DNA of 64,000 nucleotides from VAZQ01 sp963841105. Lineage in GTDB: Bacteria; Pseudomonadota; Alphaproteobacteria; Rhizobiales; Xanthobacteraceae. The stretch spans positions 263,973 to 327,972 of the forward strand of contig CAWJCB010000035.1 of the NCBI GenBank assembly GCA_963841105.1, in the 5' to 3' direction. This document shows positions 36,934 through 45,449 of the stretch, in pieces. The notes beneath the pieces are model-generated. The model was given only the letters and a program-made list of their open reading frames with translations. It was not told the origin of the DNA and did not search any database. The translations under genes and the position numbers were made by a program. Positions within the stretch are counted from its first letter, which is position 1. Every line of letters begins with the position of its first letter.

Positions 36934-39166
36934 GGTGCGTCTCCCACATCTCGCCGCGCGGACAATTCCTCGGCGCTGAAATCATCGACCGCGACAGCCT
37001 GCGCCACTGCCTCGGCGGCGGATCGCAGCGCCGCCGCCTCCGCGTCGTTGATAATATTTTGCGCCCGCGCTTTGTCGATGTCTCTCAGGTTCGCCTGGCG
37101 CAGGCGCTCACGTAACGGCTCGGTCGCAAGCCGCAGCTCGAATGCGCGCTCGAGGCGAGCAAGCCCATTGTCGCCGGTGCCGTGAAAGATATCCGCGGTA
37201 AGGCGATCGCGCGTGGGCGATGGGGCGAGCAGTAAACGGGCGCAGGCCTGGGTCAAGCCATCACTGGGGCCACGGCGGCGGACACCGAACGGCAGCAGCA
37301 TGAAGCGCAGAAGCCACGCCGCCGGCCGCGCCGGCAAGTTGGCGAGGATCTCGTCCAGGCGCCTCTCGATCGTCGCAAACCCACTCTGCATGCACCAGTG
37401 CACGAGCGGCAGATCCGCCTGCTGGCGACCTTCGTCCTGCCAACGCTTGAGCACCGCCGACAACAGATAGAGCTCCGAGAGAATGTCGCCGAAGCGACCT
37501 GAAATCATCTCGCGTCGCTTAGTCCCGCGCTGAGCGTCAGCAGGGCGACGTCTGCGGTGAGAGCGAATGCGGCGGCATATCGGCCGAGGCTCTGATAGAA
37601 GCCGCGCAGAGCACCGGCAGCCGGCGGCGCGGGCGCGAGCAGACCCGCCGTCCAAGCGCGTGCGGCAGCTCGCAACGCGTTGGCGCAGCTGTGTCCAAGA
37701 TGTGCCCAGAACGCGCGGTCGAATTCTTCCAGCCCGCGTGCACGATCGGGTTCCTCGAGCGCGGTGATTTCCTTGAGCAGAAAAGGATGACTGCGGATCG
37801 CACCCTGGCCGAACTGAATCAGCGCGCGGGTGACGATGTTCGCGCCCTCGACCGTGATGCCGATGGGCACGGCGCGGTAGGAGCTGCCGAGATAATTCAG
37901 CGGTCCTTCCTGCACAGCCTTGCCGCCGTGAATGTCCATGGCATCGTTGCCGATGACCCGCAGTCTTTCAGTCGCCTGTTGCTTCATGATCGCGGTGATC
38001 ACCGCGGGCTTGTGGCCGTGATCAATGCCGGCGCAGGTCAGCCGCCGCGCGGCATCGAGCAGATAGGCGTTGGCCGCAATGCGCGCGAGTGGCTCCTCGA
38101 TCGCCTCGAACCTGCCGATGGGGACGTGGAACTGCTCGCGGATGCGGGCATAGGCGCCGCAGACGTGGGCGGCGAAGGCACCGCCACCCGCGGACAAGGA
38201 TGGCAACGAGATGCCGCGGCCCGCGGCGAGCGCGCTCATCAGCATCTTCCAGCCCTTACCAGCCTGGGCAACGCCGCCGATGATGTGATCCATTGGAATG
38301 AACACATCATGGCCGCGTGTCGGCCCGTTCTGGAACATGTGCATGGCGGGCAAATGCCGCCGGCCGATCTCGACACCCGGCAGGTTCGTCGGCACGAGCG
38401 CGACGGTGATGCCAAGCGCCTCGCGTTCTCCGATGAGATGATCGGGATCGAAGAGCTTGAAAGCGAGCCCCAGAACGGTGGCGACGGGCGCAAGGGTAAT
38501 GTAGCGCTTGTGCCAGTTGAGCCTGATGCCAAGCGTCTCCCGGCCTTGCCAAATGCCCCGGCAGACCACGCCCGAGTCCGTCATGGAGGCCGCATCGGAG
38601 CCAGCTTCCGGGCTGGTGAGCCCGAAGCAGGGGATCTCCTTTCCTTCAGCCAGTCGCGGCAGCCAGTAGTCCTGTTGCTCCTTGGTGCCGAACTGATGCA
38701 GCAACTCGCCGGGGCCGAGCGAGTTCGGCACCATCGCGGTCACCGACGCGCAGATCGAGCGCGTCGAAATCTTGCGAATGACCTCCGAATGCGCATAGGC
38801 GGAAAAGCCAAGGCCGCCGTACGCCTTCGGGATGATCATGGCGAAGAACTTAGCGCTCTTGAGAAACTCCCACACATGCGGCGGCAAATCCCGCAGCTCC
38901 CAGTTGATCTGCCAGTCGTCAACCATGCGACAGAGCTCGTCAACCGGGCCGCGGATGAAAGCCTCTTCTTCTGGTGACAATGTCGCGCGCGGAAACGCGA
39001 GCAGCTTCTCCCAATCGGGGTTGCCGGTGAAGAGGTCGGCATCCCACCAGACATCGCCCGCCTCGATCGCCTCCCGCTCGGTCTCGGAGAGGCTGGGCAA
39101 CACGCGCCGCGCCCACCGGAAAATCGGCTTGGTGATAAAATCGCGGCGAAAGGCAGTGGCGGTCAT
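36897..39166 (-). CDS. fadE: FadE-type acyl-CoA dehydrogenase, one frameshift
   Basis: FAD-dependent acyl-CoA dehydrogenase with the extra C-terminal DUF1974 region of E. coli FadE; about 756 residues when corrected. The N-terminal part includes RDFITKPIFRWARRVLPSLS, then IPKAYGGLGFSAYAHSEVI, CFGLTSPEAGSDAASMTDSG and the C-terminal helical domain with IGNDAMDIHGGKAVQEGP. The frame breaks near 37524, where CTAAGCGACGC should read CTAAAGCGACGC: one lost A in a short homopolymer. The protein then resumes RREMISGRFGDILSELYLL and ends at 36897. The start at 39166 (MTATAFRRDF) is chosen over 39211. First gene of the leftward beta-oxidation operon. Confidence 0.88.
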
Positions 39167-39560
39167 GGCGTAACTCTCAATCCCTCCCCCGCTTGCGCAT
39201 GGGTATCGCATATGGCGGCAGCAGGCTCGGTGTACCTCCCCTGAAAGGGGAGGTCGACCGCCGGAGCGAAGCGGCAGGCGGTCGGGCGGGGATGTCTTTG
39301 ACGCCCGAGATTATTGCGGCCGACCCCACCCGGCTCGCTTTGCTCGCCGACCTCCCTTTCAGGGGAGGTATTATCGGAGCTTGTTGAGCGGCCAGCCCTC
39401 CCCCGCAAGCGGAGGGATGGCAGCAGTTGGCCAAAGCGAGTTCAATTTGCACCAGTGACAACGTCCCAACCATCAAACCGCCGCGCAGCACCAGCGCGCT
39501 CAGCTGTGACATTATCACGTTGCGGCATGGAGGGGGCGGGATAATCGGCCATCCTTGCCC
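39167..39560. other. intergenic stretch dominated by repeats
   Basis: This stretch between the fadE start and the thioesterase stop holds a composite palindromic repeat and no convincing gene. The fadE promoter must lie at its left edge or within the repeat. Confidence 0.4.
39181..39415. repeat. composite inverted repeat (CCTCCCCTGAAAGGGGAGG family)
   Basis: Nested palindromes: TACCTCCCCTGAAAGGGGAGG at the left, then a GC-rich centre with GGCGGTCGGGCGGGG and CCGACCCCACCCGGC, then CGACCTCCCTTTCAGGGGAGG at the right, flanked by CCCTCCCCCGC at both ends. The arrangement resembles dispersed intergenic repeats of Bradyrhizobium-like genomes; this resemblance is from memory of the style, not from a search. 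Confidence 0.6.
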
Positions 39561-39962
39561 TCATGATTCCGGCGGCACCGGCCGGGGCCGGCGATCCGCG
39601 TCAACGGCCACATAGGTGAAGACGCCTTCGGTGACGCCGACCTGCTCCTCGCCCGTGCCCCGCCTGGCCCAGCTCTCAACCTTGACTGTGATGGAGGTGG
39701 TCCCGATCCTCACAATTCTGACATAGCAGGTCACCTCATCGCCGATGAAAACCGGGCGATGGAAGCTCATCCCGGTGATGGCCACCGTTGCCGTGCGGCC
39801 CCGCGCGCGACGTGTCGCCACCGTTCCGCCGGCCAGATCCATTTGCGAAAGCAGCCAGCCGCCGAAAATATCGCCGTGCGGATTGGCGTCGGCGGGCATC
39901 GCAATCGCCCGCAGAGCCGGCTCTGCGTCGGGCGGCCGGCTGGTGCCATCGTTGTCTGCCAT
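39561..39962 (-). CDS. acyl-CoA thioesterase, YciA/hotdog-fold
   Basis: Hotdog-fold thioesterase of 133 residues from the ATG at 39962. Motifs typical of YciA-type enzymes are ANPHGDIFGGWLLSQMDLAG, with the catalytic Asp, and MSFHRPVFIGDEVTCYVRI, with VGVTEGVFTYVAVD near the end. It hydrolyses acyl-CoA to free acid and CoA. An upstream in-frame extension to 40073 adds residues without family similarity. It lies beside fatty acid genes on both sides, fitting lipid metabolism. Confidence 0.9.
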   Translation of the reverse strand: MADNDGTSRPPDAEPALRAIAMPADANPHGDIFGGWLLSQMDLAGGTVATRRARGRTATVAITGMSFHRPVFIGDEVTCYVRIVRIGTTSITVKVESWARRGTGEEQVGVTEGVFTYVAVDADRRPRPVPPES

Positions 39963-40133
39963 CTCGATAGTGTCCCAATTCCGTCGCACTGGTCCTGTGA
40001 TGCTCGCGGCGACGCCCGTTATGGTAGCAGCGGAGAAATGGCGTGGGAAAGCGCGACAGCTTCCAAGACGCAAGGTTGCTTCGCTACTGGGGAGCGGAAA
40101 TATCAGCCTCGGCGCAAACGTGGAGAGAGCTCA

Positions 40134-40878
40134 ATGGGAAATGAGATTGTGACCGCCCGAAAAGGACCAGTGCTCGAGATCACGCTCAACCGGCCGGAGA
40201 TCGGAAACGCGGCGTCTGACGCCATGGCGGTGGAATTGACCAGAACTCCTGCTCGGGGCGGCAGACGGTTCAGAGATAGTGGTGCTGCGCGGCGCCGGCA
40301 GCGATTTCTGCGTCGGCCGTGAGAGCATGGGAAAGCGCGCGCCGGGAGCGCCGCCCGAGGCATTCGAGCTTCGCCGCCGCAACGACGTGGTGTTCAATTG
40401 CTATGGCGCCTTTCGCCGCTGCGAGATCCCGGTGATCGGCGTGGTCAAGGGGCGTGCGCTCGGCTTCGGCTGCGCCATCGCCGCGGTGTGCGACATTACG
40501 CTTTCGGCGGATACGGCAAGCTTTCAGGTCCCGGAGATGGCGCACAACATCATGCCGACCATGGTGATGTCGGCGCTCGTCGATCGCGTCCCGCGCAAGG
40601 CGATGACCTATCTCGTATGGTCAACCGCGGTGATCGGTCCCGAGCGGGCGCGCGAAGCAGGCATTGTCAGCGATATTTTCCCCGAAGCCGACCTCGATGC
40701 CGCCGTCGCAGCGCTTTGCGCGCAGATCATGCGGGCTCCCCGCCCGGCGCGAGTTGGTTGCAAGGACTATGCGCGGAACGCATTGGATATGGACGTTGCG
40801 GGCGCCATCGCGTTTGCGCGCAGCATCCATGCCGTCATCAATTCGTCAAGCGAGATGCTTCCCCCGCGCAAGGATTGA
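40134..40878 (+). CDS. enoyl-CoA hydratase/isomerase family protein, one frameshift
   Basis: Crotonase-fold protein of about 247 residues after correction. It starts at the ATG at 40134 (MGNEIVTARKGPVLEITLNR) behind GGAGAGAG. The frame breaks near 40248, where AGAACTCCTG has one base too many for an AGA-ATC-CTG type reading. It resumes with VVLRGAGSDFCVGRES, then PVIGVVKGRALGFGCAIAA (oxyanion hole) and QVPEMAHNIMPTMVMSAL. The pairing of acidic catalytic residues seen in true hydratases is not obvious, so it could be an isomerase or dehydratase. It is divergent from the thioesterase gene. Confidence 0.82.
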
Positions 40879-40900
40879 AGCGGCGCGCTGACGCGTTTCG

Positions 40901-41021
40901 TCATTCCGAGGCCCGAGCGGCAGCGAGGGAGCCCGGAATCCATGACCACTTGCGGTGATCTCATAGCGAGGCCCGTGGTTATGGATTTCGGGATCGCCGC
41001 TTTGCGGCGCCCCGAAATGAC
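40901..41021. repeat. long imperfect palindromic intergenic repeat
   Basis: Left arm TCATTCCGAGGCCCGAGCG...CCCGGAATCCATGACCAC, right arm GTGGTTATGGATTTCGGG...GGCGCCCCGAAATGACA. The two arms are complementary over most of about 120 bases and would fold into a branched hairpin. It lies just after the enoyl-CoA hydratase gene and may act as a transcript end or boundary. Confidence 0.65.
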
Positions 41022-41148
41022 ACCGGTATAAATGGAGCACGAAACTCCAATTCACCAGACAGCAACCTTTCGGCTGCTTTAATGGCAACGTTAGGAGCTT
41101 CCACAAAGTTTTGCGTTTTCCTCTGGGCGGACTGCTGGAGGACCCGCA

Positions 41149-41334
41149 ATGCTGACGCCCGGATACTACCGCCGACAAGCGCTGACGTGCCTGAGCTTGG
41201 CGCGTTCAACCCGTGATGGCGATCTCAGCAGGCGCCTGGTCGAAATGGCGACGCGCTTTCTTGGCCAGGCGGCAGGCAACGAAAACCATGAGCGGCGATC
41301 ATCCGGAGGAGAATTGCATGAGCGAAGGCGATAG
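41149..41334 (+). CDS. small conserved-type hypothetical protein (MLTPGYYRRQA family)
   Basis: Protein of 61 residues with a strong GGAGG Shine-Dalgarno seven bases upstream. The N-terminal half (LTPGYYRRQALTCLSLARST, then DLSRRLVEMATRFLGQAA) looks like a short amphipathic two-helix unit, a pattern I associate with abundant small proteins of Bradyrhizobium-like genomes, without a known role. The C-terminus becomes Arg/Glu-rich and overlaps the start of the next gene by 17 bases in another frame. Confidence 0.65.
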   Translation: MLTPGYYRRQALTCLSLARSTRDGDLSRRLVEMATRFLGQAAGNENHERRSSGGELHERRR

Positions 41335-41506
41335 GCGCTCGATAGTCAGGAGACGTGCGGGACACAACCGGCGCAGCGGTATGGACCGCCGCTCGGACGC
41401 CGAGCAGCGAAGGATTGGAGACAGGCGTTCGAGCACGGATCGGCGATCTTGCGCCGAGCGGCGATCGGATGCCGCCGCTGCGAGCTCGTGCGACGAACGC
41501 AAATGA
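41318..41506 (+). CDS. 62-residue arginine-rich repeat protein (DRRS repeats)
   Basis: Very basic protein with six RRS triplets in contexts GDRRS, HNRRS, MDRRS, GDRRS, TDRRS and AERRS, spaced about 5-12 residues apart. A GGAGGA ribosome-binding site lies seven bases before the ATG, which supports translation. It overlaps the upstream small gene and is probably co-expressed with it. Similar Arg-Arg ladders occur next to PilZ domains or as free small proteins; nucleic-acid or acidic-lipid binding is possible but not shown. The repeats could also be a composition-driven artefact. Confidence 0.55.
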   Translation: MSEGDRRSIVRRRAGHNRRSGMDRRSDAEQRRIGDRRSSTDRRSCAERRSDAAAASSCDERK

Positions 41507-41509
41507 GGT

Positions 41510-41617
41510 TCAGCGCCCTTCCGGGCGGCTCATCCTCTGCAGCTCGCTGATAAGGGCGAGGATCAACACACCCACCCCGCCGACCGACAGCGCCATCATC
41601 ATTGTCATCAGCGACAT
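41510..41617 (-). CDS. 35-residue single-helix membrane protein
   Basis: Short minus-strand frame beginning MSLMTMMMALSVGGVGVLIL and ending RMSRPEGR: one hydrophobic helix of about 20 residues and a basic tail that would stay in the cytoplasm. An AAAGGA Shine-Dalgarno lies about four bases upstream of the ATG at 41617. It converges with the DRRS-repeat gene, leaving three bases between their stops. It is below usual gene-calling length but has the marks of a real small membrane protein. Confidence 0.5.
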   Translation of the reverse strand: MSLMTMMMALSVGGVGVLILALISELQRMSRPEGR

Positions 41618-41773
41618 CGATCCTTTACCGGGCGAGCTTGGACTCCGGCAGCGACACCACACCGCCTCAAGGCTCGTTGATAGTGTGCCGCGTCGTAAGA
41701 AATGCTAAAATGCGATGCCGATAATGGCGTCTGGTTAACAGGTAATCACCGTCGTTCGTTCATTTACCGATGG

Positions 41774-41796
41774 ATGCGCGGGTCAAGCCCGTGCAT
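41774..41796. repeat. short palindrome ATGCGCGGG-TCAAG-CCCGTGCAT
   Basis: Nine-base arms with one mismatch around a five-base loop, in the 223-base spacer between two minus-strand genes. It may be a repeat unit or a weak terminator for the gene at 41841. Confidence 0.45.
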
Positions 41797-41840
41797 GAGG
41801 TTGGGGGAAACGACGGCTGCTGAACGACTACGGAAGCGAT

Positions 41841-42155
41841 TTACTTGCTCTCCGGCTTCTTCTCGCCGGCACCCTTCTGCGCCGCCTGGAGTTGCTCGAC
41901 GAGCGATTGCAGGCTTATTACCTTGCTCTTGAGAACGATCATTTCCTGGGTCAGCGCCTCTATCTTTTGTCGTGCATCAGCCGCGCTCTTGGTTACCAGC
42001 TGTTGCAGGAAATTGACGTTGCTTTGCAGGCAGCCTGTCCGCTTGTCCAATCCGCTGGTTTTTGTGCAGTCCTCGACGCCGGCAATATCCTGTGCCTGTG
42101 CGTGATCAACGGTGATCATCATTGCGCCGCAGCACAGGACGGCGATCTTGAGCAT
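41841..42155 (-). CDS. small exported coiled-coil protein
   Basis: Protein of 104 residues from the ATG at 42155, preceded by GGGAGGCGGAGG. A signal peptide (MLKIAVLCCGAMMITVDHAQA) is followed by a short Cys-containing segment (VEDCTKTSGLDKRTGCLQSN) and a coiled coil of about 50 residues (ARQKIEALTQEMIVLKSKVI, then LQSLVEQLQAAQ) with a Lys/Glu-rich tail. It is probably periplasmic. No named domain is recognised. It is encoded 74 bases after the lectin-like gene in the same direction. Confidence 0.7.
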   Translation of the reverse strand: MLKIAVLCCGAMMITVDHAQAQDIAGVEDCTKTSGLDKRTGCLQSNVNFLQQLVTKSAADARQKIEALTQEMIVLKSKVISLQSLVEQLQAAQKGAGEKKPESK

Positions 42156-42229
42156 GTTGCCTCCGCCTCCCTGCAACACCATGGGGACGCAGCAGCGGAC
42201 GGATTTCCGTCCGCTGCGCATTGGCGGCC

Positions 42230-42895
42230 TTAGTTCGCGGCGAAGCAGTAGATCAGACCGGCGCCACCCGTGCTCTTAAGAGCATCCTGGCCGCACCCGC
42301 GCGTGCCATGCGAGGAATTCCAGGAATTCATGTGTCTGGCGTCTTTGAGACCCTGGCGATCATGATGACCAACAATGGCCGAGCCTTCGCCGCTCTTGCT
42401 CCAGTTCCCGCAGGTGGTGTCGCCGCCCGCGGTTGAGAACATGCCCTGCGGATCCGAGCCGGTGAGAATGTCATGCGCATTGACCGGATCGCCGCGGCCG
42501 CTCACCGTCTCGCCTTTCTCGGTAAGCGCCGTCTGCTTGCTGATATTGTTGGAAGCGGAGTGGAGATCCTCGACACTCTTGGCCACAACCGCGCCCTTGA
42601 CGTTTTGCCATGGACCTTTGCCGATGCGGTCGCGCGCATTGACGCCCTCGGTGCCGCCCGGCTCCGTCGTGCTCAGATATGCGCGCCAGTTGGTCGCAGT
42701 CGCACCCGCTGCCTTGGCGAGCGCTTGACAGTGGGCATCAGCCCCGTTGAGACCGCCGAAATCGGCGCCGGTTCCCTTTCCGGCGCTGCTGACAAAGAAC
42801 GTCATGGCAGCCTGTTGTCCCTGCACGGCAGTGATGGCGCCTAAGCCAGCGAACACGACGGCAGCCGATAGGAGCAGCCGGGTTTTCTTGCTCAT
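42230..42895 (-). CDS. exported lectin-like protein
   Basis: Secreted protein of 221 residues from the ATG at 42895, behind GGGAGG. The signal peptide is KKTRLLLSAAVVFAGLGAIT. The mature domain contains MTFFVSSAGKGTGADFGGLN, GADAHCQALAKAAGATATNW, RAYLST, HDILTGSDPQG, CGNWSKSG and GAGLIYCFAAN, the pattern of bacterial proteins annotated as lectin-like with a C-type-lectin or endostatin-like fold. The paired cysteines suggest disulfides. It may bind glycans at the cell surface. An upstream extension to 43003 is not supported. Confidence 0.75.
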   Translation of the reverse strand: MSKKTRLLLSAAVVFAGLGAITAVQGQQAAMTFFVSSAGKGTGADFGGLNGADAHCQALAKAAGATATNWRAYLSTTEPGGTEGVNARDRIGKGPWQNVKGAVVAKSVEDLHSASNNISKQTALTEKGETVSGRGDPVNAHDILTGSDPQGMFSTAGGDTTCGNWSKSGEGSAIVGHHDRQGLKDARHMNSWNSSHGTRGCGQDALKSTGGAGLIYCFAAN

Positions 42896-43118
42896 GAATT
42901 CCTCCCTGTTTGCGACGATGACGAAACAAACTGCGTCGCCCGGTCCGCGCCCTTCGGCATGCGACCGCATCTCGCTGCGCTCATGCGGTCTCCTGACAGG
43001 CACAGTGGCTGGGCCGCGGCGTACTTAGCACGCGCATTTTGCGGGAACCAGCCACCCTCATGCGGGCGCATGAGGTGCGCGCGGATGTCCCGCGGCGCCG
43101 GCTGGCAACACATGGCAC

Positions 43119-43155
43119 AGCAAAAACCCAGCGGGCTCAACCGGCTCGCTGGGTT
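43119..43155 (-). terminator. rho-independent terminator (minus strand)
   Basis: On the minus strand AACCCAGCG pairs with CGCTGGGTT around a GC-rich loop and is followed by TTTTTG. It lies 65-100 bases downstream of the small membrane-protein gene ending at 43220 and should end its transcript. Confidence 0.75.
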
Positions 43156-43219
43156 GTCGGATCAACCAGCCTTTTGCGCTCCAGAAGGCTGCGTGCCGCA
43201 ATAGGTTCGCACTATTGCA

Positions 43220-43423
43220 TCACTTCGCTTCCGCGTGAACAATCTTCTCGACCTGAGCGGTATTCGAGTCTGAGCCACTCCCAGAGAACAATGAAGTGAT
43301 CGCAATCAAGGCGATGACCGCTACCGCCCCCACCGCAGTGTTGGTCAGCAGCCATCGGCGAAACGCTGTACGGTCGCCGGAATTCATTCGCCGATACTCG
43401 TCGACAATCTCACCTCTCGTCAT
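43220..43423 (-). CDS. 67-residue single-helix membrane protein
   Basis: The ATG at 43423 follows a GGAGGGGGG purine stretch. The sequence is MTRGEIVDEYRRMNSGDR, then FRRWLLTNTAVGAVAVIALI for one helix, then a Ser-rich polar tail (SGSGSDSNTAQVEKIVHAEA). The predicted topology is a cytoplasmic basic N-terminus with a periplasmic tail. Function is unknown. A longer frame up to 43651 runs through a tandem repeat and is not believed. A terminator follows it. Confidence 0.65.
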   Translation of the reverse strand: MTRGEIVDEYRRMNSGDRTAFRRWLLTNTAVGAVAVIALIAITSLFSGSGSDSNTAQVEKIVHAEAK

Positions 43424-43630
43424 GTCATCCCCCCTCCCCCATGGGCTTATGAGCAAGCCCGAAGCGGGGTTTAATTTTGGACTAAGGTGAAAATCGGTCC
43501 TTTTTGGTCCACAAATGGGAAGTGCGGGTTCCGAATTGTGTATCGGCCGATCCCACAGAAGGGCCGCTAACCGGGCGACCTTAAAGTCGCCCACGCGATT
43601 TTCGCTCCCGCAAAGGCTCGCACGAAAAGA

Positions 43631-43658
43631 CTTGCATGCAAAGGCTTGCATGCAAAGG
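43631..43658. repeat. tandem 14-base direct repeat
   Basis: Two exact copies of CTTGCATGCAAAGG, followed by a partial third (CTTGCT). Each contains the palindrome TTGCATGCAA, so it could serve as a binding site upstream of the gene at 43799 or of the small membrane-protein gene to the left. Confidence 0.6.
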
Positions 43659-43798
43659 CTTGCTCAACGGAAGGGCTTGCATGACGGCAAGGCGCAAGCT
43701 TAATTAAGCGAGGGTTCGCGGTTCGAACGTCCGCAAATGAGGCCGGACATTGCCGGCCACGCGGATCGAACCAGCTCTCGAAAGGGAATGCGGACAGG

Positions 43799-44299
43799 AT
43801 GGGTATTTTCCGAAGAAATGTGCCGAGTCACTATATTCCGATCCATCCCGACAACGTCATGAAGAAGGATTGGATCATCCTGTTGGAGGCGGGCACCATC
43901 GTCGGGCCCGCACCTGAAAAGCTCCGCGTCGCCAAAGCCACGCAGGAGAAAAAGATCGTCAGGAAGTACAACGTCTTTTTGCGCAAGAAGCACTATCTGG
44001 TGCTGGAGGGATATGACCCGCGCATACACGCGCTCTATTTCTGTCCTCAGCTCTACAAATATGACGCCGACAATCATCTTGTTCCACTCGAAGGCGAGGA
44101 GATCGGCAACCTGCTCGCCCAATCTCTTCGGAACGGAGTTGTTGAAAAACAACCGTGGTATGAACCTTCAAAGCAACTGCCGCACAAGCCTGTCATTACC
44201 ACGATCATGGAGCAGGATTTCGATACGGTTGTCGTTGATGCACCCGCTACGGGCGAGCCCTCAGCCGCGCGCTCATTGGCGAGGTTGACGGCAGAATAA
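43799..44299 (+). CDS. hypothetical protein, 166 residues
   Basis: Soluble protein without signal peptide or membrane helix. It is Lys/Tyr/Pro-rich (SHYIPIHPDNVMKKDWIILL, VRKYNVFLRKKHYLVLEGYD, YFCPQLYKYDADNHLVPLEG) with an acidic, Ala-rich tail. A GGACAGG purine stretch lies eight bases before the ATG. The composition is less GC-driven than its neighbours and the frame shows strong amino acid structure, so it is likely real. I do not recognise the family. It precedes the DUF3309 gene by 41 bases, possibly one operon. Confidence 0.65.
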   Translation: MGIFRRNVPSHYIPIHPDNVMKKDWIILLEAGTIVGPAPEKLRVAKATQEKKIVRKYNVFLRKKHYLVLEGYDPRIHALYFCPQLYKYDADNHLVPLEGEEIGNLLAQSLRNGVVEKQPWYEPSKQLPHKPVITTIMEQDFDTVVVDAPATGEPSAARSLARLTAE

Positions 44300-44340
44300 G
44301 GGAATTTTGCGGAGCTGAACCAAAGGCGAGGAGGTACGCG

Positions 44341-44505
44341 ATGTCGCTCGGACTCTTGCTGGTCATTATACTCATTATCCTGCTGCTCGGCGGCTTCAGT
44401 GGTCGCTTCCGGGGGTACGGTTATGGATACGGCCATGGCGGCATCGGGGTGATCGGCATCATCCTCATCATTTTGGTGGTCTTGCTTCTGATGGGCAGGA
44501 TCTAA
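44341..44505 (+). CDS. DUF3309-type small membrane protein
   Basis: A 54-residue protein: hydrophobic helix (MSLGLLLVIILIILLLGGFS), Gly/Tyr/Arg linker (GRFRGYGYGYGHGG), second hydrophobic helix (IIILVV type) and a terminal GRI. This two-helix pattern with a Gly-rich bridge is that of DUF3309. A GAGGAGG Shine-Dalgarno lies six bases before the ATG. The stop overlaps the stop of the converging TPR gene. Function is unknown; the family is common in Rhizobiales and often found beside stress-linked small genes. Confidence 0.8.
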   Translation: MSLGLLLVIILIILLLGGFSGRFRGYGYGYGHGGIGVIGIILIILVVLLLMGRI

Positions 44506-45449
44506 GCGGACCTCAGCTGCGGGGCGTTAATTCTAATCGTCATGGCGGCCCCGATCTCGCTACCGATCGCGATGGATGCCTGCGCCGGCCGCATGGCAGT
44601 GGGGGGCGCTCCCCGGTGGACGAACTCTTGGGCGATTCCCGCATTGATCGCGCTTGCCGCCGCCATGTCGGCATCACCACCTTGCCGGTCGCCTTGCTTA
44701 AGCTTGGCCAAGCCGCGCCCGTAGAGAGCATGCGCGTTGCGTGGATTTTGCCGTAGCGCGGCATCGTAGTCACTGATGGCATTCACAGTCTGGCCGAGCT
44801 TGAGATATGTCGAGGCCCGGCTGTCAAGAAATTCCGGATCGTTCGGCCGCAGCCGTAGAGAAGCATCGCAATCGTCCAGCGCGGCGCCTGGCTGCTCCAT
44901 GATGCCACGCAACCAGCAGCGGTTGTTGAGCGCGTCGGCGTTCCTTGGGTCGAGCCTTATCGCCTCGTTGTAATCCGCCATCGCGCGGGCATGGTCGCCT
45001 TGCTCGTAATAGGCGTTGCCTCGATTGTTGAAGGCTCCCGAATGCTGAGAATTGAGCCTTATCGCCTCATTCAAGTCCGCGATCGCACGCGCGTGGTCGC
45101 CTTTGGCGTCGTAAGCGATCGCCCGGTTGTTGAGAACGTCAGCGAGATACAGGCCGAGCTTCATCGCCTCGCTGTAGTCGGCGATGGCGCGGTCACTGTC
45201 GCCCCTGTAATAAAAAGCGTCACCGCGCTTGTAGAATGCCACACCGCGGTCCCACCTGGTCTCCTTTCCGGACTGGATCAATGCGGTGCAGGCGCTGATC
45301 TGTGCATCGAGCGAAACTCCGCTCGCCTCCTCGGGGTTGCATCGTGCCCAGTCCGGCGACTGCTGCGCACGCGCATGCACCGGCAGACAAATCACGAGGA
45401 GAGCCCCCACCGCGGCTGCGCGGTTGAGCGTCTTCTTGCCGGCAATCAT
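44502..45449 (-). CDS. exported TPR-repeat protein
   Basis: Protein of 315 residues: a signal peptide (LNRAAAVGALLVICLPVHAR), then about six tetratricopeptide repeats between residues 65 and 275, recognisable by recurring A-Y-x-x-(R/K)-G-D-x-x-(R/D)-A-I-x-D-Y-x-E-A patterns such as YYRGDSDRAIADYSEA and YEQGDHARAMADYNEA. It is probably periplasmic and mediates protein-protein contacts. Adjacent repeats are similar at DNA level, which suggests internal duplication. It converges with the DUF3309 gene. Confidence 0.88.
   Translation of the reverse strand: MIAGKKTLNRAAAVGALLVICLPVHARAQQSPDWARCNPEEASGVSLDAQISACTALIQSGKETRWDRGVAFYKRGDAFYYRGDSDRAIADYSEAMKLGLYLADVLNNRAIAYDAKGDHARAIADLNEAIRLNSQHSGAFNNRGNAYYEQGDHARAMADYNEAIRLDPRNADALNNRCWLRGIMEQPGAALDDCDASLRLRPNDPEFLDSRASTYLKLGQTVNAISDYDAALRQNPRNAHALYGRGLAKLKQGDRQGGDADMAAASAINAGIAQEFVHRGAPPTAMRPAQASIAIGSEIGAAMTIRINAPQLRSA

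Noticed and set aside
37691..38977. 428-residue plus-strand open frame
   Set aside because: Antisense shadow of fadE in GC-rich DNA.
39181..39415. Possible CRISPR or mobile-element end
   Set aside because: The repeats are inverted and nested, not direct repeats with spacers, and no transposase or cas gene is nearby.
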